DNA from: Sporichthya brevicatena
Lineage (GTDB): Bacteria; Actinomycetota; Actinomycetes; Sporichthyales; Sporichthyaceae
Length of the DNA: 38,101 bases
Direction of reading: 5' to 3'
Assembly: GCF_039525035.1 (NCBI RefSeq)
Contig: NZ_BAAAHE010000012.1
Coordinates: 10,228 to 48,328 of the forward strand
Position 1 is the stretch's first letter, and each line of letters begins with the position of its first letter. The notes under the pieces are model-generated. The model had not been told where the DNA came from. It made no database searches and saw only the letters and a list, made by a program, of their open reading frames with translations. This document shows, piece after piece, positions 1-6,886 of this stretch. The position numbers were made by a program, and so were the translations under genes.

Positions 1-31
1 CTTTGAGCCGGGCGTGGGCCAGGATGTGCCC

Positions 32-280
32 ATGGCTGATCGCGATGTCGAACGCAACTACACGGTCCCGGAGTTCGCGGCGAAGCTCCGCCGCCTGGCG
101 GACGCCCTGGAGTCGGGCAAGCCCTTCCGGATCCAGATCGCGGGTCAACGGTTCACCGTCCCCCGCCACGCCCAGATCAGCGTCGAGCACGAGCGCGAGG
201 GCGAGGTCGAGGAGGTCGAGTTCCAGCTGAAGTGGAAGCTCGCCGACGTCGAGGAACCCGACACCGACGACGCCGTCTGA
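32..280 (+). CDS. amphi-Trp domain protein
   Basis: Small soluble protein of 82 residues that matches the amphi-Trp family, whose molecular role is not established. What is seen is an N-terminal segment YTVPEFAAKLRRLADALE (roughly residues 10-27), a middle section resembling a short beta region (IAGQRFTVP), and an acidic C-terminus with the FQLKWK stretch that gives the family its amphipathic Trp strand. The length is the usual one for the family. I chose the ATG at 32; a GTG at 14 is in frame but would add six residues with no family support. A CAGGAT box ends six bases before the ATG, which fits a leaderless start. The gene is followed by a strong palindromic terminator, so it is probably the last or only gene of its transcript. 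No signal peptide or membrane segment is visible. Identification is fairly sure, function unknown. Confidence 0.8.
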   Translation: MADRDVERNYTVPEFAAKLRRLADALESGKPFRIQIAGQRFTVPRHAQISVEHEREGEVEEVEFQLKWKLADVEEPDTDDAV

Positions 281-324
281 CCTGCCCCGCCCCACCTGAC
301 CTGCCCCGCCCCCACCCCTGTCAA

Positions 325-370
325 AAAAGGGTGACACCCCTTACTGCGCAGTAAGGGGTGTCACCCTTTT
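325..370. terminator. perfect 46-nt palindrome, bidirectional terminator
   Basis: Two 23-base arms are exactly complementary with no unpaired loop base, centred between 347 and 348. Each arm begins with AAAA and ends in TGC, so on either strand the hairpin is followed by TTTT. It lies between two convergent genes, the amphi-Trp gene (+) and ppdK (-), which suits a shared terminator. Its inner segment GGGTGACACCCCTTA recurs at 3718-3732. Confidence 0.85.
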
Positions 371-396
371 GTGACGTCGGGGCGCGCGCCCGGTGA

Positions 397-2025
397 TCAG
401 AGCTCGGCGGCCCAGGACTCCAGGATCGCGAGCTCGGGGAGTTCGTGGGCGAGGGCGGCCTCGCCCGCGGCCGCGGCGGTGTCGCTGCCGCCGCCCTCGC
501 TCGCCTCGTCGGTGTTCTGGCCGAGCCAGACCTCGCCGGTCTTGCCGTCGATGGTGATGACGTCGCCGGCGCGGAACAGGACGGTGCCGTCCGGGCCGAG
601 GGCGGCGTCGTCGGTGACGGTCAGGTCACCGGCGCCGACGACGGCCGGGATGCCCCAGCCGCGGGCGACGACGGCGGCGTGGGAGACCAGACCGCCATGG
701 CTGGTGAGGATGCCGGCGGAGACGCCCATGCCGTGGACGTCCTCGGGGCTGGTCTCCTCGCGGACGAGGATGATCGGGTCGTCGGAGGCGTCGGCCGCGT
801 CGGCCGCGTCGTCGGCGTTGAAGATCGCCTTGCCGTGCACCCGGCCCGGGGACGCACCCAGGCCGGTCGCGATCGCCGGACCACCGGACCCGCCGGTGGA
901 GACGCCGGCGAGGATCTCGGCCCGCGCGGCCTCGCGCTGCTCGGGGGTGACGCGGGCGACGGCCTCGGCCTTGGTCAGCGCGATGACCGGGTCGTCGACC
1001 ATCTGCACCGCGGCGCGGACGGCCGCGACGGCGCCGCGCTTGGCGACGCGGGTCTGCAGGATCCAGACGTTGCCGCGCTCGATGGTGAACTCGACGTCGC
1101 ACATGTCGCGGTAGTGCTTCTCGAGCTCGGCGAGGTGCTGGGCGAGGACGGTGTCGGTGCCGGGCAGGTGGGTGCCGAGCTCGGAGATGTCCAGGGTCCG
1201 GGCGATGCCGGCGACGACGTCCTCACCCTGCGCGCGGGGCAGGAAGTCGCCGTAGGCCTTGTTCTCCCCGGTGTTCGGGTTGCGGGTGAACACCACCCCG
1301 GTGCCGGAGGTGTCGCCGTAGTTGCCGAACACCATCGCCTGCACGTTCACGCCGGTGCCGAGGTTCTCGTCGATGTTCTCCCGGGCCCGGTAGGCCTTGG
1401 CCCGCGGGGAGTCCCAGGACTTGAACACCGCCTCGACCGCGCCGCGCAGCTGCTCGCGCGGGTCGGACGGGACGAGCACGTTCGCCCCGGCCAGCAGGGC
1501 CTTGACCGCCTCCAGCTTGGCCGCGGCCGAGGTGCCCGCGTCGTGGGCCTCGGCCGGCTCCTTCAGCTCGGCCCCCAGGACGGTGTTCGCGTAGCTCATG
1601 AGGAACCGGCGGTAGGAGTCGAAGGCGAACTCCTCGTCGCCGGAGGCCGCCGCGAGGCCGGCGACGGTCTCGTCGTTCAGGCCCAGGTTCAGGACGGTGT
1701 CCATCATCCCGGGCATCGAGAACGCCGCACCGGAGCGGACCGCGAGCAGCAGCGGGTCGGCCGGGTCGCCGAACCGGCGGCCCAGCGTCGCCTCCAGCTT
1801 CGCCAGATGCTCGGCGATCGCCTCCGACAGACCCTCGGGCCAACCCCCGGCCCGGTAGGCCCGGCACACCGGCACCGCGATCGTGAACCCCGGCGGCACC
1901 GGCATCTTCAGCACCGACGTCATCTCCGCCAGACCCGCACCCTTACCGCCGAGCAGGTCCTTCAGCGTGCGCGGCGGGGCCTCGTGCGGGTGGTCGAACG
2001 CGTAGACCTCCGGCGCTGCGGCCAT
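397..2025 (-). CDS. ppdK: short pyruvate phosphate dikinase, lacking the PEP/pyruvate domain
   Basis: Pyruvate phosphate dikinase family protein of 542 residues; full-length enzymes are about 870-900. An ATP-grasp nucleotide domain occupies about residues 15-330 (RSGAAFSMPGMMDTVLNLGL near 97-116, FTRNPNTGE near 246). The swivelling phosphohistidine domain follows at about 385-510, with TSHGGLVSHAAVVARGWG and the catalytic His at 449. The C-terminal PEP/pyruvate barrel is absent; the protein ends about 30 residues after the His domain in a short acidic tail. ATP-dependent phosphorylation of His449 is therefore plausible, but transfer to pyruvate on the same chain is not. The residue two before the catalytic His, a regulatory Thr in plant PPDK, is Val447. 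The start at 2025 has AGGAG about eight bases upstream. As I recall, M. tuberculosis also has a short PpdK, so this is likely a natural subfamily and not a broken gene. The gene upstream on the same strand encodes a winged-helix protein. Confidence 0.85.
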   Translation of the reverse strand: MAAAPEVYAFDHPHEAPPRTLKDLLGGKGAGLAEMTSVLKMPVPPGFTIAVPVCRAYRAGGWPEGLSEAIAEHLAKLEATLGRRFGDPADPLLLAVRSGAAFSMPGMMDTVLNLGLNDETVAGLAAASGDEEFAFDSYRRFLMSYANTVLGAELKEPAEAHDAGTSAAAKLEAVKALLAGANVLVPSDPREQLRGAVEAVFKSWDSPRAKAYRARENIDENLGTGVNVQAMVFGNYGDTSGTGVVFTRNPNTGENKAYGDFLPRAQGEDVVAGIARTLDISELGTHLPGTDTVLAQHLAELEKHYRDMCDVEFTIERGNVWILQTRVAKRGAVAAVRAAVQMVDDPVIALTKAEAVARVTPEQREAARAEILAGVSTGGSGGPAIATGLGASPGRVHGKAIFNADDAADAADASDDPIILVREETSPEDVHGMGVSAGILTSHGGLVSHAAVVARGWGIPAVVGAGDLTVTDDAALGPDGTVLFRAGDVITIDGKTGEVWLGQNTDEASEGGGSDTAAAAGEAALAHELPELAILESWAAEL

Positions 2026-2088
2026 GCGAAAACTCCTGTCAGGGACGAGAAACGGGGACATGCCTTCGGCGGACCGCCGACTCAAAAC

Positions 2089-2125
2089 CTGTCAGACAGT
2101 ATGTCCAGACAGAACGATCGAGCAA
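2089..2125 (-). promoter_or_regulatory. candidate ppdK promoter with repeated operator motif
   Basis: On the minus strand TTGCTC (2125-2120) and CATACT (2103-2098) are separated by 16 bases, a reasonable -35/-10 pair. Overlapping it are two copies of a TGTC-AGACAG motif: TGTCAGACAG at 2090-2099, part of the near-palindrome CTGTCAGACAG, and TGTCCAGACAG at 2102-2112. This could be an operator for a dimeric regulator; the neighbouring winged-helix protein or a TetR protein are candidates. By eye only. Confidence 0.4.
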
Positions 2126-2758
2126 CTAGTGGCCGTCGGCCGCGGTCCGCTCACGGGCGAGCGTGCTCAGCAGGTCCTGGTGCAGCTCCATCCAGGCGTC
2201 GTGGTAGCTCTCGTTCATCGGAGCGGCGAACGCCTTGATGTCGCCGGCCTGGACGCGTGCGAGGGCGGCGTCGAAGTCCCGGGCGTAGCGGCCGAAGCGG
2301 GGCAGCGCGGCGGTGAGCTCGCCGCACAGCTCGAGGACGCCGGGGTGGGCGGCCGCGAGGTCGTCGATGACGGCCTGGTCGTAGGCGGCGTCGGAGTGGT
2401 CGTTCGGCGTCCCGGTCTCGGGGTCGCCGATGATCTGCCACCGCGTGCAGAGGGCCTTGAAGGGCTCGTTGAGCGCGACGAACTTCTCGTCGAGCCGCTC
2501 GATCTCGGCCTTCGCGCCGGAGGCGGCGAGCTCCTCGGCCAGGAGCGCGGCGTGCGCCTCACGGCCGGCGGGCATCAGCATCCAGCCGCTGATGCGACCG
2601 GTGCGCTCCTTGACCTCGTCGGCGGCGGCCGCCGCCGTCAGGACCTCGGTGACCTGGTCCTCGGTCAGACCGGTGCGGTGAACGAGCTTCTCCACCGACA
2701 GAAAGCCGGAGAGACGCAGAGCGTGCAGGACGAGCAGGCGGGGGGAGGAAGTGTCCAT
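2126..2758 (-). CDS. winged-helix domain protein, partner of short PpdK
   Basis: Protein of 210 residues that I do not recognise by name. Residues 6-70 look like a MarR-type winged helix: LLVLHALRLSGFLSVEKLVH, then the presumed recognition region GLTEDQVTEVLTAAAAADEV and a wing-like RTGRISGWMLMPAGREAH. The remaining 140 residues are helical, acidic and rich in Trp/Tyr (LCTRWQIIG, MNESYHDAWMELHQDLL) and may bind a ligand or protein. No signal or membrane segment is seen. It lies 100 bases upstream of ppdK on the same strand, and I recall a similar-sized conserved protein beside ppdK in mycobacteria. The inference is that it regulates or works with the short PpdK. The ATG at 2758 is chosen because the winged helix begins just after it. 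DNA binding is inferred from fold-like sequence only. Confidence 0.65.
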   Translation of the reverse strand: MDTSSPRLLVLHALRLSGFLSVEKLVHRTGLTEDQVTEVLTAAAAADEVKERTGRISGWMLMPAGREAHAALLAEELAASGAKAEIERLDEKFVALNEPFKALCTRWQIIGDPETGTPNDHSDAAYDQAVIDDLAAAHPGVLELCGELTAALPRFGRYARDFDAALARVQAGDIKAFAAPMNESYHDAWMELHQDLLSTLARERTAADGH

Positions 2759-2837
2759 CCGGGTATTTTGCCGCACGACTATTTGCGCGGTATGTCCGGC
2801 GTCACAATCCCGGGGTCCGAGCCCCCGATCCCGGGGT

Positions 2838-3092
2838 TCAGAGGCGGTAGAGCTTCGAGCACGGGAGCTGGAAGCGGCGCCGCTCCCCTCCCCGGAAGGT
2901 GACGACGACGCTGGTGGGTTCCACGGCGGAGACCACGCCGAGGCCGTGCTGGTCGTGGGAGACCTGGTCGTCGAGCTCGAAGGTCTCCGGCTCGGGAGCA
3001 ACCTCCGGCGCCCGGTCGAGCGGGCTGGAGAACGACCGGGGCGCGGCAGCGCGGCGAGGCTTCATGACTCCAGTGTCTCTCGTTAGTCCCAC
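2838..3092 (-). CDS. small beta-barrel (Tudor/CarD-like) protein
   Basis: Hypothetical protein of 84 residues. The N-terminal 35 residues are basic and probably disordered (MKPRRAAAPRSF). The C-terminal half, FELDDQVSHDQHGLGVVSAV followed by VVVTFRGGERRRF, has the pattern 'dxVxHxxxGxGxVxxV' found in small SH3/Tudor-like barrels such as the N-terminus of CarD and the C-terminal domain of UvrD/PcrA helicases, which bind RNA polymerase. Such a stand-alone barrel could bind RNA polymerase or a helicase partner; that is inference. I took the GTG at 3092 because GGGAGG lies ten bases upstream; the ATG at 3065 (75 residues) is a real alternative that lacks a well-placed ribosome binding site. The divergent GNAT gene begins 80 bases away. 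Confidence 0.6.
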   Translation of the reverse strand: MGLTRDTGVMKPRRAAAPRSFSSPLDRAPEVAPEPETFELDDQVSHDQHGLGVVSAVEPTSVVVTFRGGERRRFQLPCSKLYRL

Positions 3093-3171
3093 TCATTCGT
3101 CGCCTCCCGTCCAATTGAGGACGAAATCGGGCGGAAATCACCCCTCGACGGCCGGTGGTAGACCTGTGGTC

Positions 3172-3723
3172 GTGCCCGATCTGCCCGCGCCGCCGCCGAT
3201 CCGCGTCGCGACCGCGGCGGACGTCCCGAGCCTCCAGCGCCTGATCCACTCCGCGTACCGGGGCGAGTCCAGCCGGGCCGGCTGGACCCACGAGGCCGAC
3301 CTGCTCGACGGCAATCGCATCGACGAGGACATGCTCCGCGCGGAGCTCGCCGATCCGGGGACGACGCTGTTCCTGACCGAGGACGACGCCGGCCCGCGCG
3401 GCTGCTGCGTCGTGACGGACCGCGGGGACGGCACCGCCTACTTCGGCACGTTCGCGGTCCGCCCCGCCGCGCAGGGCGGCGGCCTCGGCGACGCGCTGCT
3501 CCGGCACGCCGAGTCCCACGCCCGCAGCCTCGGCGCGAGGCGGATGGAGCTCACCGTCGTCACCCAGCGCGCCGACCTGATCGCCTGGTACGCCCGCCGC
3601 GGCTACACCCCGACCGGCGAGACCCGCCCCTTCCCCTACGGCGACGAGCGCTTCGGCCGCCCCCGCCGCGACGACCTCGCCTTCGCGGTCCTGGTCAAAC
3701 CTCTCCCGTCACCGCGGGGGTGA
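3172..3723 (+). CDS. GNAT family N-acetyltransferase
   Basis: Acetyl-CoA-dependent N-acetyltransferase of the GNAT superfamily, 183 residues, one domain. Visible landmarks are the N-terminal strand IRVATAADVPSLQRLIHSAY, the central strand YFGTFAVRP, the acetyl-CoA pyrophosphate loop as QGGGLGDALL (family pattern Q/RxxGxG/A), helix HAESHARSLGARRMEL and the closing YARRGY motif. The substrate cannot be read from the sequence. The GTG at 3172 starts the protein just before the domain; TAGACC ends seven bases upstream, suggesting leaderless translation. GTG at 3166 is an alternative. Its stop codon TGA lies inside a GGGTGACACCCCTTA element that also holds the stop of the convergent lipoprotein gene. 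Confidence 0.85.
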   Translation: MPDLPAPPPIRVATAADVPSLQRLIHSAYRGESSRAGWTHEADLLDGNRIDEDMLRAELADPGTTLFLTEDDAGPRGCCVVTDRGDGTAYFGTFAVRPAAQGGGLGDALLRHAESHARSLGARRMELTVVTQRADLIAWYARRGYTPTGETRPFPYGDERFGRPRRDDLAFAVLVKPLPSPRG

Positions 3724-3732
3724 CACCCCTTA
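3717..3732. repeat. copy of the terminator half-element at a convergent gene end
   Basis: GGGTGACACCCCTTA (3718-3732) is identical over 15 bases to one arm of the palindrome at 325-370. With one more G it forms a small hairpin GGGGTG-A-CACCCC (3717-3729). It carries the TGA stop of the GNAT gene and, on the other strand, the TAA stop of the lipoprotein gene, so one element closes both genes. Confidence 0.6.
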
Positions 3733-4614
3733 TTTCTTCTTCGGGGCCGGCCCGGTGACGGCGCGGTGGGTCTCGGTCCCGTTCTCGTCGAGCAGGACGA
3801 GGGTGGAGCCGTCGAACCCGGCGAGGACGGCCCGGTCGAGGAGGTTGACGTTCTCGCACCCGATCAGCGTCTGCGCGAAGTCGACCAGCAACAGGGCGCC
3901 GTCGACGAAGGCCCACCGCGAGCCGAGCCCGTTGCACCCGTCGGAGCCGACCCACCGGCCGTCGGTCCGGAACGTCACGAACGGCCAGTTGTCGCCGTCG
4001 GCCGACTCCCCCGGCCGGACCCAGGTACCGAGCAGCTCGGACCGCTCGGCCGGGCGGACCCCGGCCGGGAACTCCGGCAGCGGCCGGTCGAGCTTGGCGC
4101 GCTCGGCATCGGTGAGCACCGGCGGGTCGCCGTAACTCTGGATCACCGACTTCGGGACGTCCGGCCGTCGCGTCGCGGGCGCGAGGGAGACGACCACGGC
4201 GTCCGCGGAGTCGCGGAGTTCGCGACCCTCGCCGTCGACGGCGAACGCGGTCGCGCGCTCCAGCCAGGCCGGGGTGAAGTTGTTGTTCGTCGGCCGGCAG
4301 CCGCCGGAGGCGCTGTAGGCGTCGGCGAGGAACGCGCCGCCGACGAGGGCCTTCCACGACCCGTCGATCAGGCCGCACGTCACGAAGACGCGGACCTCGG
4401 ACGCGGTGAACATCAGCATCGTCCCCGGCTCGACGCCGGCGCCCTCGACCTCCCACGTCCCGACGAGCTGGGACGGGAGGACCGGGGCCGCCGCGGCGGG
4501 TGGCGACGACGTCGCCCCGGGCTCCTCGGCCACGGTGTCGTCGTCCCCCGCACAGCCGACCAGGACAGCGAGAGCCAGGCTCAACCCGGCGGCGATCGCA
4601 GCACGACGCTTCAT
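3730..4614 (-). CDS. META-domain-like lipoprotein
   Basis: Secreted, lipid-anchored protein of 294 residues. The N-terminus MKRRAAIAAGLSLALAVLVG is followed by a lipobox Cys at 21 (LVGC) and an acidic, Pro/Ala-rich linker. Two similar modules follow, each starting with an 'LxGTW' strand: LVGTWEVEGAG near residue 50 and LLGTWVRPGESADGDNWPFV near 195. The second reads on as VTFRTDGRWVGSDGCNGLGS, the typical G-x-x-GCN turn of META/HslJ domains. The function of this family is poorly known; some members are linked to heat shock or envelope stability. ATG 4614 is preceded by AAGGGG at five bases. It is a single gene, convergent with the GNAT gene. Export and the META fold are well supported; the role is not. 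Confidence 0.8.
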   Translation of the reverse strand: MKRRAAIAAGLSLALAVLVGCAGDDDTVAEEPGATSSPPAAAAPVLPSQLVGTWEVEGAGVEPGTMLMFTASEVRVFVTCGLIDGSWKALVGGAFLADAYSASGGCRPTNNNFTPAWLERATAFAVDGEGRELRDSADAVVVSLAPATRRPDVPKSVIQSYGDPPVLTDAERAKLDRPLPEFPAGVRPAERSELLGTWVRPGESADGDNWPFVTFRTDGRWVGSDGCNGLGSRWAFVDGALLLVDFAQTLIGCENVNLLDRAVLAGFDGSTLVLLDENGTETHRAVTGPAPKKK

Positions 4615-4660
4615 GTCCTCCCCTTCGTCGGGGAGAGGACGGACGAGCGCCGCGGTTCGT

Positions 4661-5386
4661 TCACTCCTCGGCAGCGGCGATGTACGGCAACGGGACGCGG
4701 TCGCCGACCGCGCCGCTCTCGTCGCGCAGGGCCGGCGCGGCCAGGCCCTCGCGCAGGAGCCAACGGGCGAGTTCGAGCGTCTCGGTGATCTCGTCCTCGG
4801 AGAGGCGGAGTCCGTCGGGCTGGAGACCCAGGCTGATGACGCCGTTCCAGGCCCCCCAGAGGAAGCGCGTCATCCGCGCGCTGTCGACGGGGCGGGCCTC
4901 GCCGGCCTCGATCGCGGCGTCGATCTGCTGGGCAAACCGGTCGAGCAGGAGACCGACGCGGTCGCGGACGCGGGCCTCGAGGGCGTCGTCCTCGGCGAGC
5001 GCGTCCTCGCCCGGCGCGCGGTAGGCGAGGAACTGGAACGCGCCGGGGTGGTCGCGGTGGAAGCGCAGGTAGGCGTCCCCGCCGGCGAGGACGCGCTGCA
5101 GCGGGGTGAAGGACGGGTCCTCGCTGCGGGCCATGTAGGCGGTGAAGAGCTCGAGCGCCCGGTCGACCAACGTCAGGTAGAGCCCGCGCTTGCCGTCGAA
5201 GTGCTGGTAGATGGAACCGACCGACATGTCGGCCCGCTCGGCGATCTCCTCCACCCGGGCCGCGTCGTAGCCGCGGGCGCGGAAGACCTCCTCCGCCGCG
5301 TCGAGGATCGCCGTCCGCGTGCGGGCCCGCCGCCGCTCGCCACGGGCGGCGGCGCTGGTGTCGCGTACGGCGGGCTCGGCGGTCAT
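4661..5386 (-). CDS. TetR family transcriptional regulator
   Basis: DNA-binding repressor-type protein of 241 residues. The TetR N-terminal helix-turn-helix is clear at about residues 22-70: TRTAILDAAEEVFRARGYDA, then EEIAERADMSVGSIYQHFDG and KRGLYLTLVDRALELF. The C-terminal helical ligand and dimer domain has the pattern seen in regulators of lipid or hydrophobic-compound genes (FLWGAWNGVISLGL). It is divergent from the FAD oxidoreductase at 5471, and the 84-base gap contains an inverted repeat (5395-5413) that is its likely operator, so it probably represses itself and the oxidoreductase. The ATG at 5386 starts the protein 20 residues before the HTH. The ligand is unknown. Confidence 0.9.
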   Translation of the reverse strand: MTAEPAVRDTSAAARGERRRARTRTAILDAAEEVFRARGYDAARVEEIAERADMSVGSIYQHFDGKRGLYLTLVDRALELFTAYMARSEDPSFTPLQRVLAGGDAYLRFHRDHPGAFQFLAYRAPGEDALAEDDALEARVRDRVGLLLDRFAQQIDAAIEAGEARPVDSARMTRFLWGAWNGVISLGLQPDGLRLSEDEITETLELARWLLREGLAAPALRDESGAVGDRVPLPYIAAAEE

Positions 5387-5394
5387 CCCGGATA

Positions 5395-5413
5395 GTCTAA
5401 GTGATTTTTAGAC
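5395..5413. promoter_or_regulatory. inverted repeat, likely TetR operator
   Basis: GTCTAA (5395-5400) and TTAGAC (5408-5413) are perfectly complementary around a 7-base spacer, within an AT-rich patch that is rare in this GC-rich window. It starts 8 bases upstream of the TetR ATG and sits in the only divergent gap of this gene pair. Binding by the adjacent TetR is inferred from position and symmetry. Confidence 0.55.
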
Positions 5414-5470
5414 AGATTCATTCACTGAACGGTCTTGCAAAACACTCCGGGAACCGGGCAGTCTGTGCCC

Positions 5471-6829
5471 ATGAGCGAACGCACCGATGTCGTGGTCGTC
5501 GGCGCCCGCTGCGCCGGGTCGGCCGCGTCGATCGCCCTCGCCAGTCGGAGCCGGTCCGTGATCGCGCTGGACGTCGCGACCTTCCCGTCCGACACGCTCT
5601 CGACGCACCTGTTCTTCCCGAACCACTGGGCAGAGGTCGCGGCGCTCGGTGCGCTGGACCGCGTGATGGCACTCGATCCCCCGCTGCACCCGATCGCGGG
5701 GATCGCCACGGCGCGCACCGAGGTCCTCGGCCCGTACACCGACTACGAGGGCTTCGCCTTCGGGTCCTGCGTGCGGCGCCCCGGCCTGGACATGGCACTG
5801 ATCGAGACCGCCCGCGAGGCCGGGGCCGAGGTGCGCGAGCGCACCCGGGTGACGGGCCTGCTGCGCGACGGGACCGGCCGCGTCACCGGCGTCGAGTGGA
5901 CCGATCACGACGGCCGCACCGGCACCATCGAGGCTCAGCTCGTGATCGGTGCCGACGGGCGACGCTCCACGGTCGGGCGACTGGTGGGCACGACCGAGCA
6001 CCACCAGTGGCCCAACGGCCGGATGATGGCCTACGCCTACTACCGCGACCCGCGCACCGAGTTGCGCGACCGCGCGATGCAGTGGCGGCAGGACGACGAA
6101 CTGGTCACGGTCTTCCCCTGCGACGGCGGGCAGTCGGTCGTACTGCTCATGCCGCCCACGTCCCGGGCGCAGGAGTTCCGTGAGCGGTCCGTCGAGGCCT
6201 ACGAGAAGACGGTGGCGAGCATCGAGCAATTGCGCGAGCGGCTGGTCGGCTGCGAGCGCGAGAGCAACGTGCGCTGCTCGTTCGAGCACCCGTCCTACTT
6301 CCGCCACTCAACCGGCCCGGGCTGGGCCCTGGCCGGCGACGCCGGGCACTTCAAGGATCCCGTCACCGCGCAGGGCATCCGTGACGCCCTGCGGTTCGGG
6401 CGCCTGCTCGGTGAGCGGGTCGCTCCCGTGCTCGACCACCCGGTACAGCTGGCCTCGGCCCTGCAGGCGTGGGAGCACGACCGCGACCAGCAGTGCCTGC
6501 CGATGTACCAGTGGGCGAACGGGCTCGGGCTCCCCGACCACGTCTCCCCCATCGAGCACGCCGCCTACGCCTGGTTCGCCGCCCAACCCGGTGGCCCCAG
6601 CGAGGTGCTCGACGTCTTCTCCCGCAAACGGAATGCCGACGAAGTCTTCACGCCGTCGCGGCTGGCCCGCTGGATCGCGATCGCGTTGCGTGACCCCACC
6701 ACGTCCCGGGGTGGGGTCGCGCGCACCTTGCGTCGCGACATCGGCCGCGAGGTGGCGCGGCGCAAGGAGCTGGCGCTCTTCGAGCGTCGGCGTACCGCCT
6801 CCGCGAGAAACCGCGCCACCTCGCTCTGA
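5471..6829 (+). CDS. FAD-dependent oxidoreductase/monooxygenase
   Basis: Cytoplasmic flavoprotein of 452 residues of the aromatic-hydroxylase/geranylgeranyl-reductase superfamily. The dinucleotide fold opens at residue 7 with VVVVGARCAGSAAS. The second FAD motif VIGADGRRSTVGRLVG lies near residues 158-173 (the usual DG motif), and the third, GWALAGDAGHFKDPVTAQGI, has its GD at 289-290. A NAD(P)H-binding role is expected from the family, but the substrate is not readable. ATG 5471 is chosen because the FAD fold starts six codons later; CAGTCT ends six bases upstream. It is divergent from a TetR gene and followed, 57 bases on, by an FMN reductase with its own promoter. The whole region looks like detoxification or oxidative modification of a small hydrophobic compound, which is inference. 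Confidence 0.85.
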   Translation: MSERTDVVVVGARCAGSAASIALASRSRSVIALDVATFPSDTLSTHLFFPNHWAEVAALGALDRVMALDPPLHPIAGIATARTEVLGPYTDYEGFAFGSCVRRPGLDMALIETAREAGAEVRERTRVTGLLRDGTGRVTGVEWTDHDGRTGTIEAQLVIGADGRRSTVGRLVGTTEHHQWPNGRMMAYAYYRDPRTELRDRAMQWRQDDELVTVFPCDGGQSVVLLMPPTSRAQEFRERSVEAYEKTVASIEQLRERLVGCERESNVRCSFEHPSYFRHSTGPGWALAGDAGHFKDPVTAQGIRDALRFGRLLGERVAPVLDHPVQLASALQAWEHDRDQQCLPMYQWANGLGLPDHVSPIEHAAYAWFAAQPGGPSEVLDVFSRKRNADEVFTPSRLARWIAIALRDPTTSRGGVARTLRRDIGREVARRKELALFERRRTASARNRATSL

Positions 6830-6847
6830 CTCCTGCGTCTCGACGGC

Positions 6848-6878
6848 TTGACTTGAAGTTCACTTCAACTTCTACCGT
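6848..6878 (+). promoter_or_regulatory. promoter with MerR-type spacing and palindrome
   Basis: TTGACT (6848-6853) and TACCGT (6873-6878) are 19 bases apart, the over-long spacer typical of MerR-family activated promoters. TTGAAGT (6853-6859) and ACTTCAA (6862-6868) form a perfect inverted repeat between them, as in SoxR/MerR operators. The predicted transcript would start close to the ATG at 6887, which has no ribosome binding site, so the mRNA is probably leaderless. No MerR gene lies in the window. Confidence 0.6.
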
Positions 6879-6886
6879 CGCGATGC

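Noticed and set aside
397-2025. ppdK as a frameshifted or truncated pseudogene
   Set aside because: The frame ends cleanly after a complete His domain with a short tail, no remnant of a PEP domain lies downstream before the terminator, and short versions are known in related bacteria.
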